The notes: generated by a model not told the origin, from the sequence alone. Shown: positions 1 through 7,017, numbered from the stretch's first letter. The stretch is DNA of 7,189 bases from Methylococcaceae bacterium (GCA_013140465.1 JABFST010000015.1:1-7189), one strand, 5' to 3'. A program made the numbers and translations.

Positions 1-62
1 AGTATAAGGCCAATAATGCCTAATCCCAGCAATACATGAATAACTATAATTACCTGATACAT
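1..62 (-). CDS. secG: Protein translocase subunit SecG (N-terminal fragment, cut by window edge)
   Basis: Only the first 20 codons lie in the window; the gene continues past base 1. The translated start reads MYQVIIVIHVLLGLG and continues into IIGLI, a hydrophobic first transmembrane segment that lines up with the E. coli SecG start (MYEALLVVFLIVAIGLVGLI). SecG is the small two-helix inner-membrane subunit of the SecYEG channel, where it stimulates SecA-driven protein export. The ATG is 16 bases beyond the tpiA stop codon on the same strand, the tpiA-secG order known from Pseudomonas-type genomes. The preceding bases contain no convincing Shine-Dalgarno sequence (only AGAC about 4 bases upstream), so translation may depend on coupling to tpiA. 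Identification is firm for so short a piece because the sequence match and the neighbourhood agree. Confidence 0.85.
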   Translation of the reverse strand, partial: MYQVIIVIHVLLGLGIIGLI

Positions 63-78
63 GAAAGTCTAAACTGTT

Positions 79-825
79 CTAAATCGAATGATAAATCTTT
101 AAAAAGGATTCCGCATCCAACGAAGCCCCACCTATTAAGCCGCCATCAATGTCAGGCATGGCGAACAAACCTTTTGCATTATCTGGCTTGGCGCTGCCGC
201 CGTATAAAATTTGTATTTTGTCTGCAATGGCTTGGTCTTTTGCCGCAATGTACTGACGGATGTAGTAATGCACTTCCTGCGCTTGTTCGTCAGTGGCGGT
301 TTTGCCTGTGCCGATAGCCCAAACGGGTTCGTATGCGATAACCGCTGCACTGAACGCTGCTATACCTACCAAACTAATAAACGCATCCAGTTGTTCGTCG
401 ATCACGGCGAAGGTTTGGTCTTGTTCACGCTGTTCTAAGGTTTCGCCTACGCACAAAATAGGCGTAATGCCTAGTGCTTGTGCTTCGCTGAAACGTGCGG
501 CAACCGAGGCGTTGGTGTCCCCGTAATAAGTGCGGCGTTCTGAGTGTCCGACCAATGCGTATTGGGTGTTAAATTCTTTAAGCATAGCCGCTGAAATTTC
601 GCCGGTATACGCGCCAGAAGCTTTGTCTGCTACGTTTTGCGAGCCTAAACCTAAGGCCGTGCCAGCAACCACTTCTGCTACAGCTGGCAAATAAACATAA
701 GGCACACAAACGGCTATATCAGCAATATCTGATCCTAAACCGGCGATAATACCCGCTGCAAGTGACTTTGCACTCGCCAGTGTTCCATTCATTTTCCAAT
801 TTCCAACAACTAGAGACCGACGCAT
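79..825 (-). CDS. tpiA: Triosephosphate isomerase
   Basis: A 248-residue protein, the normal length for the family. It interconverts dihydroxyacetone phosphate and glyceraldehyde 3-phosphate in the cytoplasm (glycolysis, gluconeogenesis). All hallmarks of the TIM barrel are visible: the N-terminal GNWKMNG with Asn9 and catalytic Lys11; the electrophile His94 in ALVGHSERR; the catalytic base Glu166 in AYEPVWAIGTGKTA, which also forms the phosphate-gripping loop 6 (167-177); YGGSAKPDN at 208-216; and the phosphate-binding GGLIGGASL at 228-236. The ATG at 825 is preceded by GGGAG with an 8-base spacer, and the next residues match the family start. It lies 57 bases after glmM and has its own well-matched promoter, so it can be expressed independently of glmM. 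secG follows closely. No anomalies seen. Confidence 0.98.
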   Translation of the reverse strand: MRRSLVVGNWKMNGTLASAKSLAAGIIAGLGSDIADIAVCVPYVYLPAVAEVVAGTALGLGSQNVADKASGAYTGEISAAMLKEFNTQYALVGHSERRTYYGDTNASVAARFSEAQALGITPILCVGETLEQREQDQTFAVIDEQLDAFISLVGIAAFSAAVIAYEPVWAIGTGKTATDEQAQEVHYYIRQYIAAKDQAIADKIQILYGGSAKPDNAKGLFAMPDIDGGLIGGASLDAESFLKIYHSI

Positions 826-857
826 TCAGATTACTCCCACTTAGAATCAAACCCAGC

Positions 858-886
858 ATTATATAGGTAAACAGCCGTTAATTCAA
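858..886 (-). promoter_or_regulatory. Sigma-70-type promoter of tpiA(-secG)
   Basis: On the minus strand a -35-like TTGAAT (886-881) is separated by exactly 17 bases from a perfect -10 TATAAT (863-858). Transcription would start near 851, giving an untranslated leader of about 25 bases that contains the GGGAG ribosome binding site. The -35 element overlaps the glmM stop codon. This is the best-matched promoter in the window. It is a sequence match only. Confidence 0.65.
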
Positions 887-2223
887 GCACCTAATGATTG
901 CCTGACCGCGTCCGCCAACTCTTGGGCGTATTGCCTGACCAAAGCGTCTTGCTCGCCTTCAATCATCACGCGTATCAGCGGTTCGGTACCCGACGCCCTG
1001 AGCAGTACGCGGCCTTTATCGCCTAATTTTTGTTCAATATCGCGCACGGCTTTTTGTAAGGTTTCGTTGTCGTCGGGATTGGTTTTTTTGGCAATTTTAA
1101 CGTTAATCAAAATCTGGGGATATTTTTGCATACCCGATTTCAATTCATGCAAGCTTTTACCTTTGTCGTACATTTCTGCCATGACTTGTAAGGCGGCAAT
1201 AATGCCATCACCTGTTGTCGTGCGGTCTAAGCAGATAATATGACCGGAATTTTCGCCGCCTAAAATGCTTTGGTGTTCGCTCATCATCTCTAAGACGTAA
1301 CGGTCGCCGACATTAGCCCTTAATAACGGAATGCCAAGTTGCTTTAACGCAATCTCCATCCCTAAGTTAGTCATTAAAGTACCCACTACAGGGCCGGACA
1401 TCTGCTCTATTTCAAATTTGGCCTTGGCAATAATGTAGATAATTTCATCACCGTCTACAATTTCGCCTTTGTGGTCCACCATAATCAAACGGTCGCCATC
1501 ACCATCCAAGGCTATCCCTATATCGGCCTGATTAGCCAACACGGCGGCGACCAAATGGCCGGGTTGGGTTGCGCCATAGCCGTCATTAATGTTTAAGCCG
1601 TCAGGATTAGCGCCAATCACCGTGACTTGCGCACCCACTTCGCTAAACACATGCGGGGCAATATGATAGGTTGCACCGTGGGCGCAATCGACAACTACTT
1701 TCAGGCCGCTGAAATCAAACCGGGTAGGAATGCACGCCTTGCAAAATTCAATATAGCGTCCCGCCGCGTCGGTCATACGTTTGGCTTTGCCCAATTTCGC
1801 CGATTCTACGGTCGTCATCGGCGAGTCTATATAGTGTTCAATTTTTTCTTCAATCTCGTCAGGCAACTTTGTGCCCTGCACTGAAAAAAACTTAACACCG
1901 TTGTCGTAATAAGGGTTGTGCGAGGCACTGATGACGATGCCAGCTTGCGCACGCAAGGTGCGGGTCAGATAAGCCACGCCTGGAGTAGGCATAGGGCCTA
2001 ATAAGTGCGTATCTACACCTGCGGCGGTTAATCCTGCTTCTAAGGCCGATTCAAACATATATCCCGAAATGCGGGTGTCTTTTCCGACCAGCACAACATC
2101 GTGGCCCTCATTAGCAAACACTTGGCCCGCCGCCCAACCTAATTTTAATAAAAAATCCGCCGTAATCGGGGGTTCTCCGACTTTGCCCCTAATACCATCT
2201 GTGCCAAAATATTTTCTTGCCAT
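883..2223 (-). CDS. glmM: Phosphoglucosamine mutase
   Basis: A 446-residue protein, typical for GlmM. It converts glucosamine 6-phosphate to glucosamine 1-phosphate, the step between GlmS and GlmU on the route to UDP-GlcNAc for peptidoglycan and lipopolysaccharide. The family order is complete: N-terminal FGTDGIRG (residues 6-13); the phosphoserine loop [12 protein letters not shown] with the active Ser101 (Ser102 in E. coli); the metal-binding DGDGDR at 240-245; the sugar-binding GGENSGH at 322-328; and the C-terminal phosphate-binding [11 protein letters not shown] at 409-419. The GIRG and SASHNP forms point to GlmM rather than to phosphoglucomutase or phosphomannomutase. The ATG at 2223 has GGGGA with a 7-base spacer. 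In most gammaproteobacteria folP lies directly upstream, between ftsH and glmM; here it is missing and a 232-base gap takes its place. The gene is intact. Confidence 0.98.
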   Translation of the reverse strand: MARKYFGTDGIRGKVGEPPITADFLLKLGWAAGQVFANEGHDVVLVGKDTRISGYMFESALEAGLTAAGVDTHLLGPMPTPGVAYLTRTLRAQAGIVISASHNPYYDNGVKFFSVQGTKLPDEIEEKIEHYIDSPMTTVESAKLGKAKRMTDAAGRYIEFCKACIPTRFDFSGLKVVVDCAHGATYHIAPHVFSEVGAQVTVIGANPDGLNINDGYGATQPGHLVAAVLANQADIGIALDGDGDRLIMVDHKGEIVDGDEIIYIIAKAKFEIEQMSGPVVGTLMTNLGMEIALKQLGIPLLRANVGDRYVLEMMSEHQSILGGENSGHIICLDRTTTGDGIIAALQVMAEMYDKGKSLHELKSGMQKYPQILINVKIAKKTNPDDNETLQKAVRDIEQKLGDKGRVLLRASGTEPLIRVMIEGEQDALVRQYAQELADAVRQSLGA

Positions 2224-2256
2224 AACGTAATCCCCCGCCAGTTAATAATCCAACAC

Positions 2257-2273
2257 TATTTGTAGGACAAATA
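2257..2273. repeat. Perfect 7-bp inverted repeat at the glmM promoter
   Basis: TATTTGT (2257-2263), a 3-base centre AGG, then ACAAATA (2267-2273). The two arms are exact reverse complements. It touches the candidate glmM -10 hexamer and covers the predicted transcription start, the usual place for a repressor operator. As RNA the stem would be AT-rich and weak, so a DNA-level site is more likely than a terminator. The binding protein is unknown. Confidence 0.4.
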
Positions 2274-2278
2274 TTATA
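2273..2278 (-). promoter_or_regulatory. Candidate -10 element for glmM
   Basis: A perfect TATAAT on the minus strand (2278-2273), about 50 bases upstream of the glmM ATG. The predicted start point, near 2266, falls in the middle of the palindrome at 2257-2273. I find no good -35 hexamer at 16-18 bases upstream (CTACTG at the 17-base spacing) and no extended -10, so this promoter would be weak or activator dependent. A separate promoter is expected because a strong terminator follows ftsH. Confidence 0.4.
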
Positions 2279-2314
2279 ATAATTTATGCCGTATCCAGTA
2301 GAGAAACTTACTAT

Positions 2315-2350
2315 TTACGCTTTAACAACAGCGCAACAACCCCGCCGCAT
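2315..2350 (-). CDS. Possible 11-codon leader peptide or gene remnant upstream of glmM
   Basis: In the ftsH-glmM gap a minus-strand ATG at 2350 opens an 11-codon frame, MRRGCCAVVKA, ending in TAA at 2317-2315. Directly upstream is AAAGGAG (2364-2358), a 7-base purine-rich Shine-Dalgarno sequence with a 7-base spacer, better than that of most full-length genes here. The peptide resembles nothing I recognise and is not a recognisable FolP start. It could be a real mini-gene or leader, or the preserved 5' end of a gene deleted between ftsH and glmM. It stops about 90 bases before the glmM ATG and lies upstream of the candidate glmM -10, so it would be translated only from a transcript starting further upstream. 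No clear promoter for that transcript is visible. Confidence 0.25.
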   Translation of the reverse strand: MRRGCCAVVKA

Positions 2351-2406
2351 CCTACAACTCCTTTATTTTTAAACAGATTTTTATCTTATCCCGATAAATT
2401 AAGCAT

Positions 2407-2436
2407 AAAAAAAGGAGAAGCAAAAGCTTCTCCTTT
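2407..2436 (-). terminator. Intrinsic terminator of ftsH
   Basis: Just past the ftsH stop the minus strand carries a perfect 11-bp stem, AAAGGAGAAGC (2436-2426) and its complement (2421-2411), closed by a 4-base TTTT loop. It runs directly into a stretch of seven T (2413-2407, overlapping the stem base). This is a textbook Rho-independent terminator. The run of A before the stem in the minus-strand sense is short, so it works mainly for the ftsH direction. It separates ftsH from glmM. Confidence 0.9.
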
Positions 2437-2455
2437 AGCGGTAAACTGACTCGGA

Positions 2456-4378
2456 CTAACCTTGCTCAGCCGTTTGTCCAATAGGCTTACCCGGTTTTTT
2501 GTCGTCTTTAAATTCATCTACTTTTATGTCACCACGCGGCGGCCTGTCATCCCAACCTTGTGGATCCCTGACAGGCTTACGCGCCATCAGATCGTCTATT
2601 TGAAACTTATCGATGGTTTCATATTTCATTAAGGCCGCTGCCATCGCATGTAATATGTCGATATTTTCTTTTAACAAGCGTTCTGCCCGTTCGTAGTTAC
2701 GGTCGATAAACGAACGTATTTCTTCGTCTATAGTGTGGGAAGTCTCTTCGGCTACGGTCTTATGTTGCGTAACTGAACGCCCCAAAAACACTTCGCCCTC
2801 TTCTTCACTATAAGACAATGGCCCTAAGCGTTGTGACAAGCCCCATTTGGTGACCATATTACGGGCCAATTCTGTGGCACGCTCGATGTCGTTGGAAGCG
2901 CCTGTGCTGACTTGCTCCCAACCAAACACGACTTCTTCTGCGATACGTCCGCCATAAAGGCTAGAAATCATACTGTCCAATTTTTGTTTGCTGGCACTAT
3001 ATTGGTCGCGTTCGGGCAAGAACATAGTCACGCCCAACGCACGGCCTCTAGGCATGATGCTGACCTTGTAAACAGGGTCGTGTTCAGGCACTAACTTACC
3101 GACAATGGCATGGCCCGCTTCGTGGTAGGCCGTCATTTTCTTTTCTTTTTCGTCCATGACCATCGTGTGCCGTTCCGCACCCATAATCAATTTGTCTTTG
3201 GCTTTTTCCAAATCGGCCATATTGACGACGCGCTTGTTCATACGCGCCGCAAACAATGCCGCTTCGTTAATCAAATTGGCCAAATCCGCACCCGAAAAGC
3301 CTGGCGTGCCTTGGGCAATGTATTTAGGCTCTACGTCATCGGCGATCGGCACTTTTTTCATGTGCACATTCAAGATTTGCTCACGGCCCCTGACATCAGG
3401 CAAGCCGACGGTAACTTGGCGGTCAAAGCGGCCTGGACGCAACAAGGCTTTGTCCAATACGTCAGGACGGTTGGTTGCGGCAATCACGATAATGCCTTCG
3501 TTGCCTTCAAAACCATCCATTTCCACCAGCAACTGGTTTAAGGTTTGTTCGCGCTCATCATTGCCGCCGCCCAAACCTGCACCGCGCTGACGGCCTACCG
3601 CATCAATCTCATCGATAAAAATAATGCAAGGCGCATGTTTTTTGGCTTGCTCAAACATGTCACGGACACGCGAAGCACCTACACCGACAAACATTTCGAC
3701 AAAATCGGAACCGGAAATGGTGAAAAACGGCACTTTGGCTTCGCCCGCTATCGCGCGTGCCAACAAGGTTTTGCCTGTACCTGGCGGGCCTATCATTAAC
3801 GCACCACGCGGAATTTTGCCGCCCAGTTTTTGATATTTGGCAGGATCGCGTAAAAAATCGACCATTTCGACCACTTCTTCTTTGGCCTCATCGCAACCAG
3901 CAACATCGGCAAAAGTGACTTTGATTTGGTCTTCTTCCAGCATCCGTGCCTTGCTTTTGCCAAAGCTCATCGCGCCACGACCACCCGCGCCGCCGCCTTG
4001 CATTTGGCGCATAAAAAACACCCAAACCGCAATCAGCAATAACATCGGGCCAAACGACACCAACAGCTGCATCAAGAAAGAAGGCTGTTCGGGGGGAACG
4101 GCTTTGATGTCCACGCCATTTGCCAGCAAGTCATCGACCAAATGGGCATCGGTAGGCGCATAAACCCTAAACGCTTGTCCGCCTTGCATTTTGCCCTTGA
4201 CTATATGCTCGTCGATGACCACTTGTTGTACCTGCCCTGCTTTCACCGAATCGATGAACTGCGAGTAGGACAATGAGGTATCAGCCCGTTCGCCTTGTGC
4301 GCCAAAATTATTGAACAGGGACATCAAGACCACCGCAATGACGACCCACAAGACTATATTTTTTATCATATCATTCAC
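2456..4378 (-). CDS. ftsH: ATP-dependent zinc metalloprotease FtsH
   Basis: A 640-residue inner-membrane AAA+ protease, near the 644 of E. coli. It extracts and degrades misfolded membrane proteins and regulatory substrates (in E. coli LpxC, sigma-32 and unassembled SecY). Seen in order: transmembrane helix 1 (about 6-22), a periplasmic domain (about 25-98), helix 2 (about 101-123) followed by [10 protein letters not shown], Walker A GPPGTGKT (197-204), Walker B IIFIDEID (252-259), second region of homology with arginine fingers Arg317 and Arg320, the zinc site HEAGH (419-423) and the third ligand Asp497 in TGASNDI. The tail after about 605 is polar and charged. The start is GTG at 4378: AGGGTG sits 5 bases upstream and the MNDMxKN start is the Pseudomonas form. 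The ATG three codons later (4369) is the alternative and would match the E. coli start, but is too far from the ribosome binding site. Confidence 0.98.
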   Translation of the reverse strand: MNDMIKNIVLWVVIAVVLMSLFNNFGAQGERADTSLSYSQFIDSVKAGQVQQVVIDEHIVKGKMQGGQAFRVYAPTDAHLVDDLLANGVDIKAVPPEQPSFLMQLLVSFGPMLLLIAVWVFFMRQMQGGGAGGRGAMSFGKSKARMLEEDQIKVTFADVAGCDEAKEEVVEMVDFLRDPAKYQKLGGKIPRGALMIGPPGTGKTLLARAIAGEAKVPFFTISGSDFVEMFVGVGASRVRDMFEQAKKHAPCIIFIDEIDAVGRQRGAGLGGGNDEREQTLNQLLVEMDGFEGNEGIIVIAATNRPDVLDKALLRPGRFDRQVTVGLPDVRGREQILNVHMKKVPIADDVEPKYIAQGTPGFSGADLANLINEAALFAARMNKRVVNMADLEKAKDKLIMGAERHTMVMDEKEKKMTAYHEAGHAIVGKLVPEHDPVYKVSIMPRGRALGVTMFLPERDQYSASKQKLDSMISSLYGGRIAEEVVFGWEQVSTGASNDIERATELARNMVTKWGLSQRLGPLSYSEEEGEVFLGRSVTQHKTVAEETSHTIDEEIRSFIDRNYERAERLLKENIDILHAMAAALMKYETIDKFQIDDLMARKPVRDPQGWDDRPPRGDIKVDEFKDDKKPGKPIGQTAEQG

Positions 4379-4432
4379 AAAAACACCCTAGGCACTAATG
4401 GCTCTCGGTTTAAAAAAACGGAGTAATAGCTA

Positions 4433-4441
4433 ATTATATCA
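4433..4441 (-). promoter_or_regulatory. Extended -10 promoter of ftsH
   Basis: The minus strand reads TGATATAAT (4441-4433), a perfect extended -10 (TG, one base, TATAAT). No good -35 hexamer lies at 16-18 bases upstream, which is normal for extended -10 promoters. A start near 4426 gives a leader of about 48 bases with the AGGGTG ribosome binding site at its end. No heat-shock (sigma-32) type pair is seen. ftsH can therefore be transcribed separately from rlmE, although read-through is possible because no terminator follows rlmE. Confidence 0.55.
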
Positions 4442-4458
4442 GGAGTTGACTGTTCTGA

Positions 4459-4496
4459 CGGGCGTTATTTGTGATAAACGCACGGTAGGCGGGCGT
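4459..4496. repeat. Pair of CGGGCGT direct repeats upstream of the ftsH promoter
   Basis: CGGGCGT occurs at 4459-4465 and again at 4490-4496 in the same orientation, each followed by an AT-rich TAT or TTATT. The copies are 31 bases apart, about three helical turns, so they sit on the same face of DNA. Relative to the predicted ftsH start they are near -36 and -67. This is a possible activator or repressor site, but short GC-rich repeats can occur by chance. Confidence 0.3.
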
Positions 4497-4534
4497 ATTC
4501 CCTGACTGCTGTTACGATATGTGGGCGGCCTTTA

Positions 4535-5152
4535 TTATTTAAAGCCTTTGGCTAAAATATAAACTTCATTGCTGCGCGGGCGCGACGCTTTAGGTTTTCT
4601 AATGACCACTTTGGCAAAATGCTGTTGGACTTCGCGGTGATAATCCTCAAAACCTTCACCATGAAACAGCTTGACCAAAAAACTGCCGTCTTTTGCCAAC
4701 ACGGTTTTTGCCGTATCCAACGCCAATTCCGCCAAATAGATGGCCCTAGGCATATCCATGCCTTTATTGCCGCTCATATTTGGCGCCATATCCGACAGTA
4801 CCAAATTAACCGCAGCACCCTCCAACGCAGCATAAAGCTGTTCCATCACGGCCTCTTCGCGGAAGTCGCCTTGGATAAAATCCACGCCGTCTATGGCTTC
4901 CATAGGCAAAATGTCCAAAGCCAGCACTTTGTCTTTTTTGCCCAACAACTGCCGCGCATACTGTGACCATCCGCCCGGCGCAGCACCTAAATCGACGATT
5001 GCCATGCCCGGCTTAATCAGATGGTCTTTGTCTTGTATTTCTTTTAGCTTAAAAACCGCGCGTGAGCGATACCCTTGCGCTTGGGCGAGTTTGACATATT
5101 CATCTTCAAAATGTTCCTGCATCCAACGGCTGCTGCTTTTACTTCGACCCAT
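4535..5152 (-). CDS. rlmE: 23S rRNA (uridine-2552-2'-O)-methyltransferase RlmE (FtsJ/RrmJ)
   Basis: A 205-residue protein, close to the 209 of E. coli. It methylates the 2'-OH of U2552 in the A loop of 23S rRNA, using S-adenosylmethionine, at a late stage of 50S assembly. The SAM-binding motif [13 protein letters not shown] is at 53-65 and the catalytic tetrad K-D-K-E is complete: Lys35 (SRAVFKL), Asp121 (SDMAPNMSG), Lys161 ([11 protein letters not shown]) and Glu196 (SNEVYI). The N-terminal [15 protein letters not shown] matches the family. The ATG at 5152 fits the family start, but no Shine-Dalgarno sequence is present before it (ACACAAT immediately upstream) and a -10-like TATACA ends 7 bases upstream, which would suit a leaderless mRNA. 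It is followed by ftsH after 156 bases, as in the conserved rlmE-ftsH pair, and is divergent from yhbY. Confidence 0.97.
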   Translation of the reverse strand: MGRSKSSSRWMQEHFEDEYVKLAQAQGYRSRAVFKLKEIQDKDHLIKPGMAIVDLGAAPGGWSQYARQLLGKKDKVLALDILPMEAIDGVDFIQGDFREEAVMEQLYAALEGAAVNLVLSDMAPNMSGNKGMDMPRAIYLAELALDTAKTVLAKDGSFLVKLFHGEGFEDYHREVQQHFAKVVIRKPKASRPRSNEVYILAKGFK

Positions 5153-5167
5153 ATTGTGTTGTATAGT
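5138..5167 (+). promoter_or_regulatory. Candidate promoter of yhbY
   Basis: TTTACT (5138-5143, 4 of 6 to the -35 consensus), an 18-base spacer, then TATAGT (5162-5167, 5 of 6 to the -10 consensus). The start would be near 5174, leaving about 26 bases before the GTG, including the AGGA at 5189-5192. The -10 overlaps a TATACA on the other strand (5165-5160) that may serve rlmE, so the two divergent genes could share a TATA core. Confidence 0.4.
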
Positions 5168-5199
5168 GTGATGTTAATTGATAATTTTAGGAATAATGC

Positions 5200-5466
5200 G
5201 TGAACCCAGCTGACAAAAAAACACTGAAAGCCAAGGCCCATACTTTAAAGCCCGTGGTCATGATAGGGCAATCAGGGCTAACCGTCCCCGTGTTGGCGGA
5301 AATTGAGCTGGCCCTTAACTGCCACGAATTGATTAAAGTTAAGATTCGTCAAGAACGCGATGAGCGCAAACCCATCATCGAACAAATTGGCGCCGAAACC
5401 GAAGCTGAATTAGTCCAAACGATAGGCCAAATGGCGGTTTTTTATCGCCCCAACCCCGACAAATAA
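5200..5466 (+). CDS. yhbY: YhbY, CRM-domain (CRS1-YhbY) RNA-binding protein of 50S assembly
   Basis: An 88-residue protein made of a single CRM domain, a KH-like fold that binds pre-50S ribosomal particles. Visible signatures are KAHTLKPVVMIGQSGLT with the GxxG loop GQSG at 23-26, LAEIELALNCHELIKVKI at 32-49, and the closing FYRP at 81-84 (LYRP in E. coli). E. coli YhbY has 97 residues; this copy lacks the short basic tail after the domain. The start is GTG at 5200, with AGGA (5189-5192) at a 7-base spacing. An ATG four bases earlier is in another frame and stops after five codons. Being divergent from rlmE is the conserved arrangement and fits a shared role in large-subunit maturation. It converges with cysE, leaving 13 bases between the stop codons. 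Confidence 0.93.
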   Translation: MNPADKKTLKAKAHTLKPVVMIGQSGLTVPVLAEIELALNCHELIKVKIRQERDERKPIIEQIGAETEAELVQTIGQMAVFYRPNPDK

Positions 5467-5470
5467 ACCA

Positions 5471-5496
5471 CCCCACGCGTCATTGCTGGGGCTTTT
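5471..5496 (+). terminator. Weak candidate terminator between yhbY and cysE
   Basis: CCCCA (5471-5475) pairs with TGGGG (5487-5491) across an 11-base loop, followed by CTTTT (5492-5496). The stem is only five pairs and the loop is large, and part of it lies in the cysE coding end. It might serve yhbY; I see no better terminator for either converging gene. Confidence 0.22.
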
Positions 5497-6226
5497 GGTC
5501 ATCGGCAATCTGGCAATCGCCCAAGCCCGTCAACGGCGGATGCGGGCAATCAATCCCCGCTGCGTTAAGCGCGTCTTGCAAACATTTCACTTGCGTGTCC
5601 AAGGCGTGGATATGTTCAACCATGCGGTTAATCGCATCCGCTACCGGATCGGGCATGTCCGAACTCGTCGCATAGGCGTTAAAGCCCGCCGTTTCAGCAC
5701 GCGCGACCGGATCTTTACTGCCGATGATATGCCCGGGTATGCCCACCACCGTCACTCCTGGCGGCACGGGTTTTAACACCACAGAGTTTGACCCCACCCG
5801 CGCCCCTGCGCCAATCGTGATAGGCCCCAACACCTTGGCCCCTGCCCCGATCACGACACCGTCCCCTAAAGTCGGATGGCGCTTGCCGGGCTGCCACGAA
5901 GTGCCGCCTAACGTCACGCCATGATACAGCGTACAGTCATCGCCTATCACCGCCGTTTCGCCGATCACCACGCCCATGCCGTGATCGATAAACAAACGGC
6001 GGCCTATAGTCGCACCCGGATGGATTTCTATGCCTGTCAGCATTCGCCCAAGGTGGGCGATAAACCGCGCCAGCCAACAATACCCCGCCGTCCATAAATA
6101 ATGGCTAAGGCGGTGTACCCACACGGCATGGACCCCAGGATAACTGGTCAACACATCCGCCACCGAATGCGCCGCCGGGTCACGCCCAAACACGCTGTCT
6201 ATATCTTCTTTAAAACGGCCTAACAT
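5480..6226 (-). CDS. cysE: Serine O-acetyltransferase (short type)
   Basis: About 248 residues. It acetylates serine with acetyl-CoA to give O-acetylserine, the committed step of cysteine synthesis. The N-terminal helical part is short (about 60 residues), as in the EpsC-like class, and leads into a left-handed beta helix of hexapeptide repeats (about 65-168). The catalytic pair Asp81-His82 ([12 protein letters not shown]), His117 in [12 protein letters not shown] and [16 protein letters not shown] are clear. After the helix comes an 80-residue tail with a possible short coiled coil (about 195-220) and three cysteines (215, 227, 238). It ends QKPQQ and lacks the C-terminal Ile used by enteric CysE to dock into CysK. 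I chose ATG at 6226 because AGGG lies 6 bases upstream; the GTG at 6229, one codon earlier, is only 3 bases from it. The ATG overlaps the trmJ TGA by one base (TGATG), so translation is probably coupled. Confidence 0.96.
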   Translation of the reverse strand: MLGRFKEDIDSVFGRDPAAHSVADVLTSYPGVHAVWVHRLSHYLWTAGYCWLARFIAHLGRMLTGIEIHPGATIGRRLFIDHGMGVVIGETAVIGDDCTLYHGVTLGGTSWQPGKRHPTLGDGVVIGAGAKVLGPITIGAGARVGSNSVVLKPVPPGVTVVGIPGHIIGSKDPVARAETAGFNAYATSSDMPDPVADAINRMVEHIHALDTQVKCLQDALNAAGIDCPHPPLTGLGDCQIADDQKPQQ

Positions 6227-6948
6227 CACTTGCCCTGATTATCTTGGGACATGCGCAAAATGCCGCGCAAAATGTCCAACTCTTTAGTATCCAATTGGAT
6301 GCGGTTATAAATCCGCCGCAATCGGCGCATAATCGACTTAGACTTGTCAGGGTGCATAAAGCCGATGTCGATCAGGGTTTCGTGCAAATGCCCATAAAAC
6401 GACTCCAGTTGCTGCGCACTGGCCTTAGGCACTTTATCCTTGTCGCCCACCGCCAGCGGCTGTTCCACCCCCGCCGCGACAAACAGCTCGTAACACACGA
6501 CCTGCACGGCAGCGGCAATGTTAAGCGAACTGTATTGGCTATTGCAGGGAATGCGCAGCAAATAATGGCATAAGTCCAACTCATGATTTTTAAGCCCCGA
6601 ATTTTCGCGCCCAAACAAAATGGCAACCTGTTGCTCGGGATTATGGACAGTTTGCCCCGCGCATTCACGCGGTGTCAGTTCCGGCCAGCTGATCGTGCGG
6701 CAACGCGCACTTGCGCCTATCACCAACTGGCAGTCGGCAATCGCAGCTGACAAGGTGTCATAGACTCCCGCCTTCGCCAGCACATCATCCGCACCCGACG
6801 CACGCGAAGTCGCATCGGCACTGGGAAAAGTCTTAGGCGCAACCAAGCGCAGCTGGTCCATGCCCATATTCTTCATGGCACGCGCCACCGCGCCGATATT
6901 GCCGGGATGCGTGGTTTCGACCAGCACGATTTTAATATGTGACAGCAA
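6226..6948 (-). CDS. trmJ: tRNA (cytidine/uridine-32-2'-O)-methyltransferase TrmJ
   Basis: A SPOUT-class methyltransferase of about 240 residues (E. coli 246) that 2'-O-methylates nucleotide 32 in the anticodon loop of certain tRNAs. Numbered from the TTG start: [21 protein letters not shown] (about 5-25), FGRENSGL (112-119), and the knot segment [11 protein letters not shown] (140-150); FYGHL and NILRGIL-like (DILRGIL) near the C-terminus also match E. coli TrmJ. The start is taken as TTG at 6948: AAGGA (6960-6956) is 7 bases upstream, and the resulting [12 protein letters not shown] aligns with the E. coli MLQNIRIVLVET. The in-frame TTG at 6975 would add nine residues and has no such ribosome binding site. 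It is coupled to cysE by a one-base overlap and is divergent from suhB. Confidence 0.95.
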   Translation of the reverse strand: MLSHIKIVLVETTHPGNIGAVARAMKNMGMDQLRLVAPKTFPSADATSRASGADDVLAKAGVYDTLSAAIADCQLVIGASARCRTISWPELTPRECAGQTVHNPEQQVAILFGRENSGLKNHELDLCHYLLRIPCNSQYSSLNIAAAVQVVCYELFVAAGVEQPLAVGDKDKVPKASAQQLESFYGHLHETLIDIGFMHPDKSKSIMRRLRRIYNRIQLDTKELDILRGILRMSQDNQGK

Positions 6949-7017
6949 GCGGTAATCCTTAATGAAAAATGCCAAGTAGCGGCAAAATGTTTGTTATCAT
7001 TGCCTGTTTAACCCGAC

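Noticed and set aside
36..526. Plus-strand frames opposite tpiA
   Set aside because: Antisense to a complete, conserved triosephosphate isomerase with all catalytic residues; no independent coding evidence.
2386..2397. Short inverted repeat TTATC-CC-GATAA in the ftsH-glmM gap
   Set aside because: Only five pairs with a 2-base centre, AT-rich, and no link to a clear promoter. It could be part of an operator but is too short to claim.
3110..3590. Two plus-strand frames of about 143-144 codons opposite ftsH
   Set aside because: They lie wholly antisense to the conserved AAA+ and protease domains, have no ribosome binding site that I can see, and their sequences are rich in residues expected from reading the opposite strand. 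They are shadows of ftsH.
4404..4423. Imperfect hairpin in the ftsH leader (CTCGGTTT against AAACGGAG)
   Set aside because: One mismatch within an 8-bp stem and a run of A in the loop; in the minus direction it is followed by no T-run, so it is neither a good terminator nor a convincing riboswitch.
5154..5185. GATAAT at 5180-5185 as the yhbY -10
   Set aside because: Transcription would start at about 5192, inside the ribosome binding site, leaving too short a leader. TATAGT at 5162-5167 fits better.
5044..5241. Minus-strand 65-codon frame spanning the rlmE start and the yhbY start
   Set aside because: It overlaps the conserved N-termini of both real genes in a different frame and resembles no family; chance frame.
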